A stretch of 48,160 bases of DNA from Paraglomus occultum (GCA_910592205.1 CAJVPJ010000080.1:1-48160), one strand, 5' to 3'. Counted from the stretch's first letter, positions 1-12,090 are shown. A program made the numbers and translations. Notes: a model not told the origin generated them from the letters alone.

Positions 1-318
1 TGGGAATCACAAACATATAGCATCGCACGATATTTATATTTAACATCGTATTAATAATAAACAAAAGATATAGTAATTAATATTGGAATTTCTCTGCAAA
101 AAGTTTGTAGGTGAAAAATAATTTCTCTAGAATAATATAATAATAATTCTCTGCAGTAATGAATATTGTTGACGTCTAAGAACACAATTGACCTTCTTGT
201 AATACTAACAAGGTATGGCTTTCTCCTACTACTGCTTTTAATTCAGTTAGTTATACTTTACTAAATTTATCGATTGAAGAAAATAATAGAAATAAAGAGC
301 CTTTTTTCGGATTGTATA

Positions 319-457
319 TGTCGTATGTAAATCCCGTCGCCCATACTAATACGTAAATGCGGTTTTGGGGTCCTTGACGGAATTTACGTACGACATTCAT
401 CTATTTATTTTGGGGTCCTTGACGGAATTTACATGGTGACGGGATTTACATACAACA
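319..457. repeat. MITE-like element with terminal inverted and internal direct repeats
   Basis: Positions 319-338 and 438-457 are inverted repeats matching at 19 of 20 bases. Inside lie two identical 25-nt direct copies, at 363-387 and 408-432. The total length of about 139 bp, the terminal inversion and the absence of coding potential fit a miniature transposable element or a repeat derived from one. No clear target-site duplication is visible, so the family is unknown. Confidence 0.55.
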
Positions 458-1218
458 TGATAATTATAACATACCATATTCGGTTGGAAAAGGTAATAAC
501 CCTGAATATTGATACGCTTGTTTTTGACATAATAATAATTGTAATCATGGTTTTATTTCAATACAATATCAGCTCACTTAAGTAAGAATGTACTAGAATA
601 TTCTCCTTGTCAAAAGGGGTTTACGTCAGTTCTGGCATTTAGGGAATTTTGGATATGCTGCCCCAAATAAGAATTCGCAATGGACTATATATCACGACCC
701 TCAGTATACATATCCTAGTATAATCAACTAACCCACCCTCTAGCCACCTGGTGTCGATGTCCATAGACTTCCTTCACCCTCAGTAGATAAACTATGACTC
801 CGATCCTGGCTCAGACAACGGAAATATTCTCCGCCACGATTGTTTAATTTTTCTTAATTTGGGCCAAGTAGATTGACCACAATTAAGGTTAAAAAATCCC
901 GAAATGTATAGCTTCGGGCAGGTGTCGCTAGTTGTACTTCTCAATAGGGCACTTTAACCATGTACCAAAGTATTGGACTTGTCCATCGAGGCATTGGCCC
1001 AACAGTTTACGGAACAAGATCTGATATCATGGCGAATTGCTAAAAATATGTAACCCGTATTCATGACATCGTAACATATGACAATAAAAAGAGGTTATTT
1101 ATTTACAGAGAGTTTGACCAGGAGTTTATGTCACGCCAATCATAAGATTGAAGATTTACAATAGTGTTCGAGTCTGTTTATTTATGCCTCTGTAAATACT
1201 CTCCAAAGGATGAACATA

Positions 1219-1240
1219 GTCAAATTGAATTCAATTTGAC
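1219..1240. repeat. Perfect 22-bp palindrome
   Basis: An 11-nt arm is followed directly by its exact reverse complement with no loop, centred on a GAATTC hexamer between 1229 and 1230. It could be a dimeric protein-binding site or chance in AT-rich DNA. Confidence 0.6.
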
Positions 1241-1483
1241 CTTTGTTAATTTACTTTGTATTACGGCTTTAAATTCATGTGAATCTTAAATATTATATTT
1301 ATTTCTCAATTATATTTACCATTTAAACTTAATTAAAATAGTCTTCCATAAAAATACATAGGAAATATATCAAAGACGAGACGTTTCCCCATTGTAAACG
1401 CGATGGCGTTCATTAGTTGAAACTAATAATTATATAAATTAAAACACATTTCTCATTATGTCCTACTTCTCACAGTTTCTTAT

Positions 1484-2801
1484 CTACACATTTTTTCTCG
1501 ATCTAAGGTTATATCTTTTCGCCGTGACTTGTTCTTCATGATTATCGTTCACGTGGCCATTACTCGAAATACCGTTGGTCTTCGACGGCGGGAGAGCATT
1601 CTTATTGTTGGATTCATCACCATCCGATTCGCGTGGTGGCTTCTCCATATAAGTACCAAGAAGGCGATCCCATACCGTGAAGAATGGCTGGGAAAAGTTT
1701 TTCTTTATTCCGTAACTTTGATGGTGAATATCATGACTAGCACATCATGGCGTGAGGGTGATGAAATGAGTAAGAGTTAATAAGCTGATGAAAGGTCTGT
1801 CAACGATGAAGAAAATGCAGCTAATAACAGTCGTGTACTCACTATGCAGCATTATTGCCAAAGATCAATTGAAGTGGATTAAATGGCAATGCATATCCGC
1901 AATGATCATCAACTACAAATACAATATAGTGTAATTTAGCGTAAAGAACATATAACATATGCTGGACTTGGACTAATTCAGCCCCCAAGGTCAAACCCAA
2001 TACTCCATTTCGTACCAGTTTTCATAGTGGCAAAACTAAAGAACGCCATCCCTTCTCTCGTCGTCATGCCCGTCAGTTTGAAAGCTAATCCAGCACCCAC
2101 AATATCCATTACGAATCCTTCAAGAGGGTGATTATATAATGCTCCAAACGCATACGGGACGTAGAGACGATGATGGACAGAGTGAATGTGACGATACAAG
2201 AACGGATTGTTATGTAAGAATCTATGGAAGAAGTATTGCCAGCTGTCTACAACAAACCTATTTAAATGAGTAGAGCGTTAGAATCAATCTCAAAATAGTG
2301 CGTACGGTGCTTTTATCTAATTTATCCGCCCCTCGGCACAACCATCTCACAAATTCCCATCAAAATCACTTACATAGCAATAACAAATTTCGTTATCGGC
2401 AACAGATACCAATAGCACATCTCTGCCATTACTCGCCCCAATTCCAGCTTTCCAAACATTCTTTCGATTTCACCCGTCAGCTTGTCCACCTCAGCCTCAT
2501 CATCAACCAACATATCTTCGTCTTCTGCCATAAGAATCAGTAGTCCGAACAATGTTTGCAGAACTTGCTGTATCAGCACTGATTTGATAACCTCGGCCTT
2601 TGTTACTTTATTCCTCTTTTCAATCTCTGCGGGTGTGTGAATTCGATATGGCTCAAATAAAGAGACTCTGTATTCAGAAATCAAATGGTAAAATATTGAA
2701 TAAACCCAGTAGACGAGGAGAGGAACGAGCATAGAGAGCTGCTTGTCGGTCATGAAGGGAAGAATTGGAGTCGGACGGAGGGGTTCAGAAGCGGATGTCA
2801 T
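1484..2801 (-). CDS. SUR2: Sphinganine C4-monooxygenase (SUR2-type fatty acid hydroxylase)
   Basis: Four exons: 2801-2374, 2257-2016, 1912-1843 and 1736-1484, giving 330 residues in phase. The product would hydroxylate C4 of dihydrosphingosine to make phytosphingosine in the ER membrane, upstream of complex sphingolipids. The di-iron histidine boxes of the fatty acid hydroxylase superfamily are complete: HRFLH at 154-158, HIHSVHH at 166-172 and HDIHH at 248-252, preceded by VDDHCGY at 224-230. The C-terminal block PFFTVWDRLLGTYM is typical of the family. Hydrophobic segments lie near residues 25-45 and 95-125, and the N-terminal half carries an acidic loop (about 110-120). The hydrophilic tail after the core (about 60 residues, ending NLRSRKNV) is longer than the catalytic core needs. 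The ATG at 2801 begins the first open exon and fits the family's usual N-terminus. The gene is isolated from its neighbours. Confidence 0.93.
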
Positions 2802-5147
2802 GGTGAGCCGTCTGACCTAGTGGCTTTACGTAAGTCGCTTGTAATTATTCGCAGGTTTTTACGTGAATTGATTGATGAATAGATCGGCAATTGATTCTAT
2901 AGTTCGCCAAGACCTTTTCCAGAGGCCAATCAATCGGAGAGCCAAGTCTATTAATGTGGGCAGTTTTTTTTTTTTTCTTTTCTGTACTTAACAAAATGAC
3001 AGCATAAGGTAGAACATGCACGGGTTAAATTAGTGCACAAGCATTATACGAATTGTGTGAATGTTTGCTTGAATTCTTTAACTACCACCAAAACGTTCTT
3101 TGTTCTTGACTTTTCTTATTCAAAATGTGTTTGTCAAGTTCCGATCACCAAAATCAAACGACCACAAACTCAATACCTAGACAGTAATTAAGGAGGTTTT
3201 TTCTCTGACGCAACGAATTCAAGAGTTTGCCTATTTCTCTTGTCTGGAATTTCCAGCGGTTTTCTCGAGCATTTCACGATCATTTATTATATTGTCATAT
3301 CTTGGTGAAACATTACGTGGAGCTAAATTTGGGGCCAATTATGTCGTGATGATTTGTGGCCAACCGCATGGGACAATAATAATAGCGTTAACCTTTTATG
3401 GCGTTATTTGATAGTAACAACCTTGTGACTTGACGCCATTTGTTATTATGATCGATGTTGCTTACTAAACTCGGTATGGCTAAGGACGGCAGTCATTTTT
3501 CATAAAATCGTGAAAGTATTACTATCCGGGTAAGGTAAATTCCGGCAGACATATATGGTAATAATAATAATAATGCAAGGCCGACTGTTCAACGTGTGAC
3601 TACAAAAAATAAACCGGAGGAAAGCGAAAAAGGAAATAAAACAGAAAATGACGAGTGAGCGTAACGAAAACCAGATAAATAGCAGATGGGTTACTGTTCG
3701 ATGCAGACAAGTTCTCGATCTCATCTAACATTACGGCAAAACATAATAATCGGAATCTCAACTTTGGGCATGATTATAATTATAATATAAAAAATTTTCT
3801 TTCTCTTAGCATAAATAATATTTTACATATTCAATTAAACGATGGACACGGCTGTGTTAGTTTACTATTATTTTACAAATAAAAACTAATTCTTTCATTA
3901 ACTTGCTGGAAGAGAGATTTCAAAACAGGAGAAAGATGACTTCCTAAAACAGATCAAGACTGGGAAATTTTATTAACTGTTGGAGGGATTAAATAGGCAT
4001 GCTGGCAACAAAATCAGACGAAGTGAAGATTTCATTATGTGACATAAATGAGAGTCTGATGTGACTGAAAGAATAATTAAGTGACTTGGAAAGGTTTTGT
4101 TCTGGTAACAAAGCTGTGACAAAATCAAGCAAGTGTACATTTGACCATGTGAGTTAAAAATTGCTAGTGTGGCTGATTTTTTAGTGATGCACATGTCTAA
4201 ATTCATGGATATATTAATTTGGTATCAAAATGTAATCCTGGTTTGAGATAAATGTCTTACTTGCAGTTATTACATTCATAAAATTTTAATTCTGCGTCCA
4301 AATTTGAGTGGGAGAACAATCAATTTATAATTTGCGTAGGTGTATTCTGCCAAGGAAATTTTCCAAATTTAGCTGGTACCGCTGCCCTTATCGTTATTCC
4401 AACGATTGCTCAATTAAGGTACTAAATTTATAAGTGACAATAATTAATTTATGTGCGCGCGCTCCATAATGTATCTATCTATACTCGTATCTATATTTAC
4501 TGCAAATAGGACTGTCTTCGATCTAGTCTTTCAACTAGTCGGAAACGTCATTTAAACAACGAAATAATCATCGTTCATGATTTTTTAATTATGGCAGTAA
4601 TTTGCTTCGAATTTAACAAACGTACTGTGATTGACAACTTTTCTTCAGCTAGGGACAACTGGAATTTATTTCCAACAACCTGATAATGACTATGTCACGT
4701 AGACTTGTCAATAATTAATATAGTGAACGATAGAATATAAAATAAAACGGATCGTAATAAATTTAAAAGAATAATAATCGTTTATTATACCCAATACTTC
4801 AGTATCGAATATTAAAATTTTATAACAATAATTAACATGAACATGAAATTTTGGGCCTATCCTAAACTAGCTAATGTTTATATCGTACTACAGCTCGGTG
4901 ACATTCGACTGCGGACGAAGATTTTACCATGTGACTTGGTTTGCGAATTCATTCGATCACCTCGCCGCAACAATATAGGCCTATCTGCGTATAAAAAGTA
5001 TTACACGGTAAAACTTGATAAGTCAAACGTTCGACAAGTCAGTGATAAGACAGACAGCAACACTATTGATTTTCACATCAGAATGATCCTGGTATCACGT
5101 GCATTAACAAATAATTTGTTGTGCCCCCCAACTCACATCCCATAAAA
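2802..5147. other. Long intergenic stretch
   Basis: Separates the divergently transcribed SUR2 and small-membrane-protein genes. Short open frames (for example 3500-3724, 3973-4206 and 4837-5145) have no family signature, no conserved splice context and skewed composition, so I do not call them. There is a short TAA/ATA microsatellite near 3556-3575 and a T12 run near 2967. Nothing else stands out. Confidence 0.5.
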
Positions 5148-5521
5148 ATGATACCTCGTAATCCTACCGGCTGGATATCACTCATACTCATACCGGGTGC
5201 ATTTATTACTGGTGTAGTATTGCATCAAAAGGCAGAGCAAGAAAGAGCAGTATGTGAATGAAGGAATTATTATCACAGTCATATCGTTAACAAAAACAAT
5301 GTGTACTTACAAAGCGTGCATCACATAGCTATCAAAAGAAATGGATCCATCTGTCCCGTAAGTAGCGTAATACAATGTTAGATAACCAATAAGTAATTAC
5401 AGCATTGTCATATACATACAATATTCTCATTTACAGATTGGACCCCGCCCGCAAAGCAGAGCTGCTCAGACAGCGCGAAGAAATATTAAAGAAACTACAC
5501 GAGTATAAACGTGAGAACTAA
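5148..5521 (+). CDS. Small single-pass membrane protein, unrecognised
   Basis: Three exons, 5148-5249, 5329-5357 and 5437-5521, splice in phase to 71 residues. Residues 9-25 form one hydrophobic segment just after the N-terminus. The C-terminal half is a charged amphipathic helix (KAELLRQREEILKKLHEYKREN region). This topology, a short N-terminus, one membrane helix and a lysine/glutamate-rich tail, resembles small mitochondrial inner-membrane assembly factors such as the Pet117 class, but no motif decides this and I assign no function. The ATG at 5148 was chosen because it opens directly onto the hydrophobic helix; the second exon is only 29 nt. It lies 640 bp upstream of PARN on the same strand. 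Confidence 0.6.
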
Positions 5522-6161
5522 CTGCAGGCTTCCTTGAAGGCATGCATTACAACATGAGGCCCTACTATGGCAGATAGATTCTGGCTTGTGAACCGTAAAT
5601 ATACATATACATATAAATATACATATCAAAATACATACTTGATTACTTGACGACGATAAGAGTGTTGGCAGGAAGCAATGATCTTCATGCTCTTTCTGGC
5701 TTCCTAGTGATTTATTTCAAACTTACCCACCCATTGAGTTCATACTTTCATATGGTATGCCAGCACGAATGTTTCCTAATACAGGGAGTCGTCTTTGCAT
5801 ATGACAAACCCAAAATCAACGATGGGAGCCTTCCAATGTTTTGCCAAGAGTAGTAATCACAAACTGTTTCCTTGTTGTTAGTAATGCATTCGCTATGCCG
5901 CTTTCGTGTAAATTTCGCAATTCGACGAATGCTTGTAAAATCTCAAGGGATGCGGGCGTTTTACTCCCACTCAGGTCGAAGCCGTCAAAAAAGCACTAAA
6001 ACTTAAAAAACCACATTACTGAAATTACCGGGGGGGAACAAGGCGTTGTGGTACAAATCAACGTCTGTAACCCATCCACTAGAATTTCTGTTCTTTACTA
6101 CGCCTCGACCAAACATTCTCGACACATCGCTAACTTTTAATTTTCTTGGTTAAACTTCCTA
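5522..6161. other. Intergenic stretch upstream of PARN
   Basis: No coding exon is supported; the open frame at 5647-5853 has no recognisable content. This is probably the 3' flank of the small membrane gene plus the PARN promoter and 5' UTR. Confidence 0.5.
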
Positions 6162-9100
6162 ATGGACGTATTAAAGAACAATTTCACAGAGTTACTGCCT
6201 ACAATTAAGCAAGCAATAGATGAAGCCGATTTTATTGCGTTAGATACTGAATTGACCGGTTAGTTTGCTTTACGCGGAGATGAAGAGACCGCGTAATCGT
6301 ATTGAGCAAATGATAAGGCGGATTCTTATGTCTTCTCCTGTTTCCCCCCTAATCTCGTCAATGCATTCGTTATAACAAAAGGATTAAGTGAACGTATAGG
6401 ACGAAACAGGAGCTTTGATAGTCCACAGGCGAGATATGCCAAAGTGCGCGCTGCGGCAACAAAGGTTCTTTTTTTTTAATTTCTTCACTATACGTTAAAT
6501 TTGTACGTTCTTTTTTCACTTTTACCATATGATTACAACTCATTAAACGTCTTTCGCATCTTCTCTGTCCTTCCGCCCTTCATATCCTAAAACAACAATT
6601 CAGTTTCTGATCATACAATTTGGCCTGTGCACGTTTACCTATTCATCCACAGATGACAAATTTATAGCCCGTCCATTTAATTTCTACATATTTCCGGCGA
6701 ATGCTGACCGCAGAGACACAGACGATGTAGTGTTCATGTGCAGCGGATCTAGCTTGCACTTTTTGTCAAACAACTGTTTTGATTTTAACAAGTTAATAGC
6801 TAATGGTGTGTTATAGCATATAGAAATGGAGAGTAGTTTGTTATCGAGGTGATAGAGATGCATTAAGTGTTAAATTAGAGTACAATTGCTTGTGTAGGCA
6901 TACCGTTTCTGAACAAGCCCGACGAAGAAATCTTATTGCGAAGGAGAGCTCACGCCGCACAACGACAGATAGGTAACAAGTTCTACGTTTGCACATTCTT
7001 TCCGTGGTATTATAGACGTAAATCGTAGCTTACACTTTAAATCATATTCACAGAAAATCCACCCGAGGCTGATGTTGTGGAAGCGGCCGAGAAGGCTATG
7101 TAGGTTTTCGGGGGGGGGGGGGGTGTTTGCAAATTAGATTGAGTAACAAATTTCGTTAATGCGGAGGAAAATCTTAATTAGAAAGTCAATCGAAGCATGG
7201 TTACAAAACCCGGTCAACAATCAGCTTATTATCGAAACGCCCACTATTAGACACAAACGGTTCATTTTTCAGCAAGTCAGGGCGAAGTAAGTGTTTTATC
7301 GATAGCATGAGCTATCAGCGAATGCTCATGCGAGAATGCGTTCGAGCTGAAACATGGATTAATGCGTTTCGATTTTTTGTTTATTGTTTTAGGTTCAATG
7401 GATTCGTAGACGGTGATAGTAGACCAAAGTCGATCGCGTTTATGCGACTAACTGAAGAACAACGTGAGCGGAAATTCAAAGAGGATGACGCGCTAGTATG
7501 CAAAGGAAAAATCATTCGTGATTCTTGTCTGCTTTTGTTCAAACATTTACTCGCATATTTTCTTCATTCACCATTTGTGAATACGACAAAAGCTCTCTGA
7601 CATCAACGTCAATTTCCGCGATGTCATAGAAATGTTGGTGGAAGCGAAGAAACCTATAATCGGCCATAATTGCTTCTTGGATTTATGTCAAACGATTCAT
7701 CAATTTTATGAGGAAGTTCCAGAGAAAGTACGACAATTCAAAGCGCTTGCTCACAAACTTTTCGAAACGTAAGACTTAATTTGTGAAGATGGGCTTGTCC
7801 TTAATCTCATTTGAAACTGTTTGCTAGCTGAATCAATGTGTATTGGCTGTAACATTGATGTAATTATTTATAGTATTATTGATACCAAACACTTGGCATC
7901 TTCGCACTCAAAGCTCCAGGTTAGTGCAGTTATTATTTTCTCATGCTTTTGATTTACGTGGATTATGCTTCAACTTTGGCTTCCATTTCACCCTTCTAAT
8001 TGATCTTTGCTCCAAAAAAATGAGGCCCATCTTATTAAAACCAGCGTTCAAGACACTCTCGAAATAGTCCAAAAACGTCCTTTCACTGATTTGGGGCCAA
8101 AAATTGGTAAAAGTTTTTTTGTCTGCCGAGTGCATTCCTTTTTTCAACAAATCCAGGTCCGACAATTTCACGTTCAAACGTCACACTAATATTCAATGAT
8201 CGTGCTAGTACTCGATCCGAAATTTGCTAAATATAAATTTAACGATAGCTCTTTGTATCACGAGGCGGGATATGACGCTTATGTCACTGGATTTATATTC
8301 GCTCGCTTGGTTGCTTTCATGCTTCATGAAAACGGTATGTCTCAGTTTACTCGTGTGAATCTGACACATTATATGCGTCATTTTAAACCGAATCTCTCAC
8401 CATTGCAATCGCAGAGGAAGCAAAGAGAAACGCATACTCTTTCCTAGATGATGTTCCTGAAGGCGACATTCCGGTACACAAGAAAGCAGATGATGAACCT
8501 GTCGAGGAACAGGATGAAAATGATATGGATTCCGAAAAGAAAAGACTTGTAGATTTAATGTGGACTTCTCCAAAGGTTATTGGATACTATAACAAATTAC
8601 ACATGATGAGGTCGGATTTCAAATACCTTAATCTGACTGGGGAAGATGGATGTGAGTATATCCGACATATCGTTCAAGCAGAACGATTTATCGTCCTTGA
8701 TTCTTTGTTTCGTTCTTTACGTCAATGGAATCATTATGTGAATGAGCTTTATTTCTCTGTGACATTCCTCTCATCCACTTTTACAGGTCCATCGCCAAAA
8801 CCAAACTCATTCCTCCTTTCCAATATCCCTCAGAACTGCTATCAGTCCACCCTTTCGACAATCTTTGAAGATTTTGCGCCAATTTTCGTCAACTGGGTAG
8901 ACGATTCGAATTGTTGGCTAACCGTAAAACACGATAAAAAATGTGAGAAGTTAAAAGAGGCAAAAGTAAGCGAGTTGAAATTCTTTCAAGAGTTTATGGA
9001 AGGCAATAAGAGAGCAAAGAAAGCGCAAGAAAATGGGGTGACGGCAGAGATGGGAGAAATTACAATCATTCCGTGGGGAGACTGGATCAGAAATATTGTT

Positions 9101-9657
9101 TGGGAAGATGTAGACCAAAAACAGGCGGAGAGAGAGAGTGGGGATGGCGAAGAAGAAAGTGGGGAAGGTAGTGAAAGTAAGTCGAATACCCAAGGACACT
9201 TCCATTCTTTTCGCCTTACTTTTTCCACTCATCCTCTTGTTCTTTGCGCGATTTTTTTCTAGCAATATCAAATGTTTCAAGCACCAAATCGGAGCAAGAG
9301 CGTCGGTATTCTGCGGCCTCATCTTCTTCAATCAAATCATTATTGTCGAATTTAGACAACATGGAATGGCCACCGCCGGCAGATAGGCTTCCGTTTCCAA
9401 CGAAAGACGGTGAAGCTACTCGTTCGGTCGAGGTCAACAGTTATGCGGTAGAAACCTGGGGCCAGGTCGGGATCGAAGGCAATGACAACGCTAATAATGA
9501 CAATGTAAGCAACGAGGCCAACCATGCTACCTCACCAATCACACTTGATTCTGCAAGTCAAAGTAAGCGCAGGATTGATGATGAAGTAAGTGGAAGTGAT
9601 GCCAATGTATGTGAGAAAAGTGATAATGAGAGTGCTAAAAAGAGTCGAACGAGTTAG
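6162..9657 (+). CDS. PARN: Poly(A)-specific ribonuclease PARN
   Basis: Fourteen exons give 720 residues: 6162-6258, 6382-6464, 6604-6805, 6898-6972, 7054-7099, 7182-7286, 7393-7495, 7593-7768, 7874-7919, 8025-8106, 8209-8334, 8415-8651, 8787-9176 and 9263-9657. PARN is a 3'-5' exoribonuclease that shortens mRNA poly(A) tails and trims 3' ends of small nuclear RNAs. The DEDD(h) catalytic set is complete: D28 and E30 (ALDTEL), D267 in IIGHNCFLD, then H356 and D361 in HEAGYD. An R3H-like insert spans about 168-237 and an RRM-like segment about 462-525, the usual PARN order. The tail beyond about 560 is acidic and Ser/Asn-rich. Exon 10's acceptor (after 8024) has a weak pyrimidine tract and is the least certain junction. 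Intron 5 contains a G14 run. PARN is absent from baker's yeast but kept in many fungi and animals. Confidence 0.95.
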
Positions 9658-10410
9658 AACGAAAGCAAGAATACATTTATAATTATGGAGACATGGGACA
9701 AAATAGAATAATTAATATAAATTGGGGTTTTATATAAAAAGTTTATAACTATTACATTCTTTTTATGCTTTTTAATCTCTATCAAGATCTGATAACCGAT
9801 CAATTTAAACTCTGCAAACATCTTCAATACCCTCATCCCTCCCCCGTTTAATTAACTGGTTCAAAAAAACGTCATCATCTCTCACATCAATACACACTTG
9901 CCTTGCACGCTTCCTTTTCTCTGTCGCCACCACTTCTTAAGTCTTGGATGTGTGAGTCAGCGATACAATAACTTTTTCATTGTTATATCATTCATGTAAT
10001 AGAAATTTATTGGCTCGACAATAAAGCTTGAAAAATGAAAGGAAATGATGAACTGTGAAATGCCGTGAAAACTCGATAATGAACAGAGGAGAGGAAAGGA
10101 ATATATAAACTCTTTGAATATAAATGAACGTGCTGTCGTATGAATTGACTCGCATTAGTCTGATGATGAAAGTTACAATAAAAGTGGACCGTGTTTGATG
10201 CATCAAACCCAAACTCCATTGCTAGTAACTCTAACAGAAACCCTCAAAAAGCTTTTACGCACATATACAGTTCTTAACACATCGGCTTAATCGATGTTCG
10301 CGTAGAGCGATCCAGAAATGATGATTCAACTAAATTTGTTAATATCCATTGTATATTCTGTGTCGGTATCTTTTGCGCGAGAGAATTGCAAACAATCGTC
10401 AGATACGTTA
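9658..10410. other. Convergent intergenic region, mostly non-coding
   Basis: PARN and the HEI10-like gene converge here. Apart from the tentative two-exon small gene at 9805-10219, I see only AT-rich 3' flanks. Confidence 0.4.
9805..10219 (-). CDS. Possible small two-exon gene, unrecognised
   Basis: Exons 10219-10111 and 9935-9805 splice in phase to 79 residues, opening at an ATG and ending at a stop. The second exon encodes a charged, codon-like stretch (about residues 37-79, rich in K, R, D and E) with no frame interruptions. The donor is GTTTAT and the acceptor has only a weak pyrimidine tract, and no family is recognised, so this may be a chance assembly. It lies in the tail-to-tail gap between PARN and the HEI10-like gene, on the same strand as the latter and 190 bp beyond its stop. 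Confidence 0.25.
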
Positions 10411-12090
10411 TCAACTCTTCCAGTTGTGACCTCTTGACGTTGGCATCATTAAGCGCATTCCAGTGTTAGGCAGCTGTCTGCTAGACGCTAAATACACAAA
10501 TTAAAAGTTTAATCTCTCGTTGCCCATACAGATTATGTCGATAATTTTGGTTTGTTTACTTACTCTTTGAGTAATTTGTGTGACCAGAAATTTGGGTATT
10601 GTCCCGCGCTGGAGAATATCCATGCATACGCTTAGCAGACTGACTGTTATTTGGGACTGTGAACGAACCGTCTAAATATTTTAGAGCAAAGTTTTGGTTA
10701 TAAGAGTGCAAACGATACTGTTGCATGAGCGCGACGTAATTAGACCTGCGTAGTTTGCCCAATTTATGGGAATGCTGCCGCGTTGCCCAGATAGTTGCTG
10801 TGTATCAGACATCGATAAATAGTAAATAGATTGTGTCACAATTAATTAATAACAATTTTTGCTGGAAGATATTTTACGTTATTTATCACTCCGTCTCCGG
10901 TTGCCGTGTTACGGACTGTACGCCGAATGTTCGAGGCCAGCGTTCGATTCCTAAAATCTTCGTGCATGGTCTAAAATTACGAATAAAGAATAACACAATA
11001 TCTGTTGTAAGTATCGAAATTTAAAGTCTGGATCTGATTTTGCGTGGATATAATGAAGTATAATAAACAAAACATTTGTACTCAAACTTGCCTTAAGCCT
11101 AGTAAATTGTGCGTTTTTTTCTTCAATTATCTTTTTCAATTCAAGATTGATGTTTTTTTCGGCTTCCAATTCCTTTTGTAAAGCTTGATGTGTGGTTGAG
11201 ACAAATTAGAAATAATTATAACATTGATATAAACATTCCAGTTTATTTATTCTTACCCGATTGTTTTTCTCTTAATGCTGTCGTATTGATTATAGGGAAC
11301 AATGATTAATCTAACTTGTATCTAGCTTATTGATTAAACAAACAGATAACAATATATTACCACAAAACTCGGTTTGCGCTTCTTTTTTTATTGAATGCAG
11401 CTGCTTTTCCAGCTGCTGGCATTTTTCCTGCAGGTTTTGGTACAGTATGTCCTGCAACCAGGACTCCTGCGTTGTTTGATAGGTCCAGAACGAAAGCGCT
11501 CTGGCCGTAATTTCCATAACTATATCTGGTCGAAGACCAGATAAGACCGACTAATGGAAAAATAAAATGCATTGAGAATATGTTGCAGTATATCAATAAT
11601 ACTTTCCGTTGCTCATCACGTTATACGTACGGATTTATAGTCTTCGCTGGGATTAAGGTTGACGAAAACTATATCATTACTGTTTTTTATTATATTAAAT
11701 TAGTATAAACAGATAATACCGATACAATTTTATCAACGATAGCTATTAACATACTTTTCCGTTAGCGTGGTCTCGCATGCAGGACATACTAACGCTGAAG
11801 TAAATGCCTTTTTTGAACAATCGACTAAAAGTAACGCGTCAATATTTGAAGAAAATATAGGCTGATACTCAATCTTTATTCGATATACTTACCACAGAAA
11901 ATATCTAGACGCGTGGTTAAAAGTTGATGCATACACGTTTTAGTTTAACGCGTTCGCTATGTACGTTATTCTCTTTTCTTATTTAATCAAAAGTAAATAC
12001 TCAACGTGAACATATAGTGGTGCAAGCCCTGCCTTCAGCATAGAGCAGCTTTCTACACTGTACAACATTGCATCTTAGTTCTGGATCCAT
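10411..12090 (-). CDS. HEI10: HEI10/CCNB1IP1-like meiotic RING E3 ligase
   Basis: Nine exons give 279 residues in phase: 12090-12006, 11904-11893, 11824-11755, 11679-11631, 11550-11361, 11277-11257, 11183-11082, 10797-10564 and 10487-10411. An N-terminal C3HC4 RING has ligands C7, C12, C27, H29, C32, C35, C46 and C49. The family signature follows: LNPSEDYKS, then SGLRPDIVMEITARAL and FWTYQ (about 64-97), a coiled coil (about 97-170), and a polar tail ending near MPTSRGH. HEI10-type proteins mark and stabilise designated crossovers on the synaptonemal complex, acting as ubiquitin/SUMO ligases. Exon 2 is only 12 nt and supplies the ICys part of HIFC. For exon 7 I used a GTACAA donor after 11082; a consensus GC donor (GCAAGT) ten bases upstream is the alternative. 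The last three exons are less conserved and less sure. Confidence 0.87.

Larger units (their letters stand above)
1..1483. other. Gene-free stretch with a MITE-like repeat
   Basis: No coding exon is convincing on either strand. It holds the MITE-like inverted/direct repeat at 319-457 and a 22-bp perfect palindrome at 1219-1240, listed separately. Otherwise it is AT-rich downstream flank of the SUR2 gene. Confidence 0.6.

Noticed and set aside
1529-1780. Plus-strand 83-codon open frame
   Set aside because: It is antisense to SUR2 exon 4, whose FFTVWDRLLGTYM block is clearly the real reading.
4837-5145. 102-codon open frame upstream of the small membrane gene
   Set aside because: No domain, no splice partner, and it stops just before the better-supported ATG at 5148.
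10892-10965. tRNA-like GTTCGATTC box
   Set aside because: The T-arm stem does not pair and no acceptor or anticodon arm can be drawn; it lies inside a HEI10 intron region.
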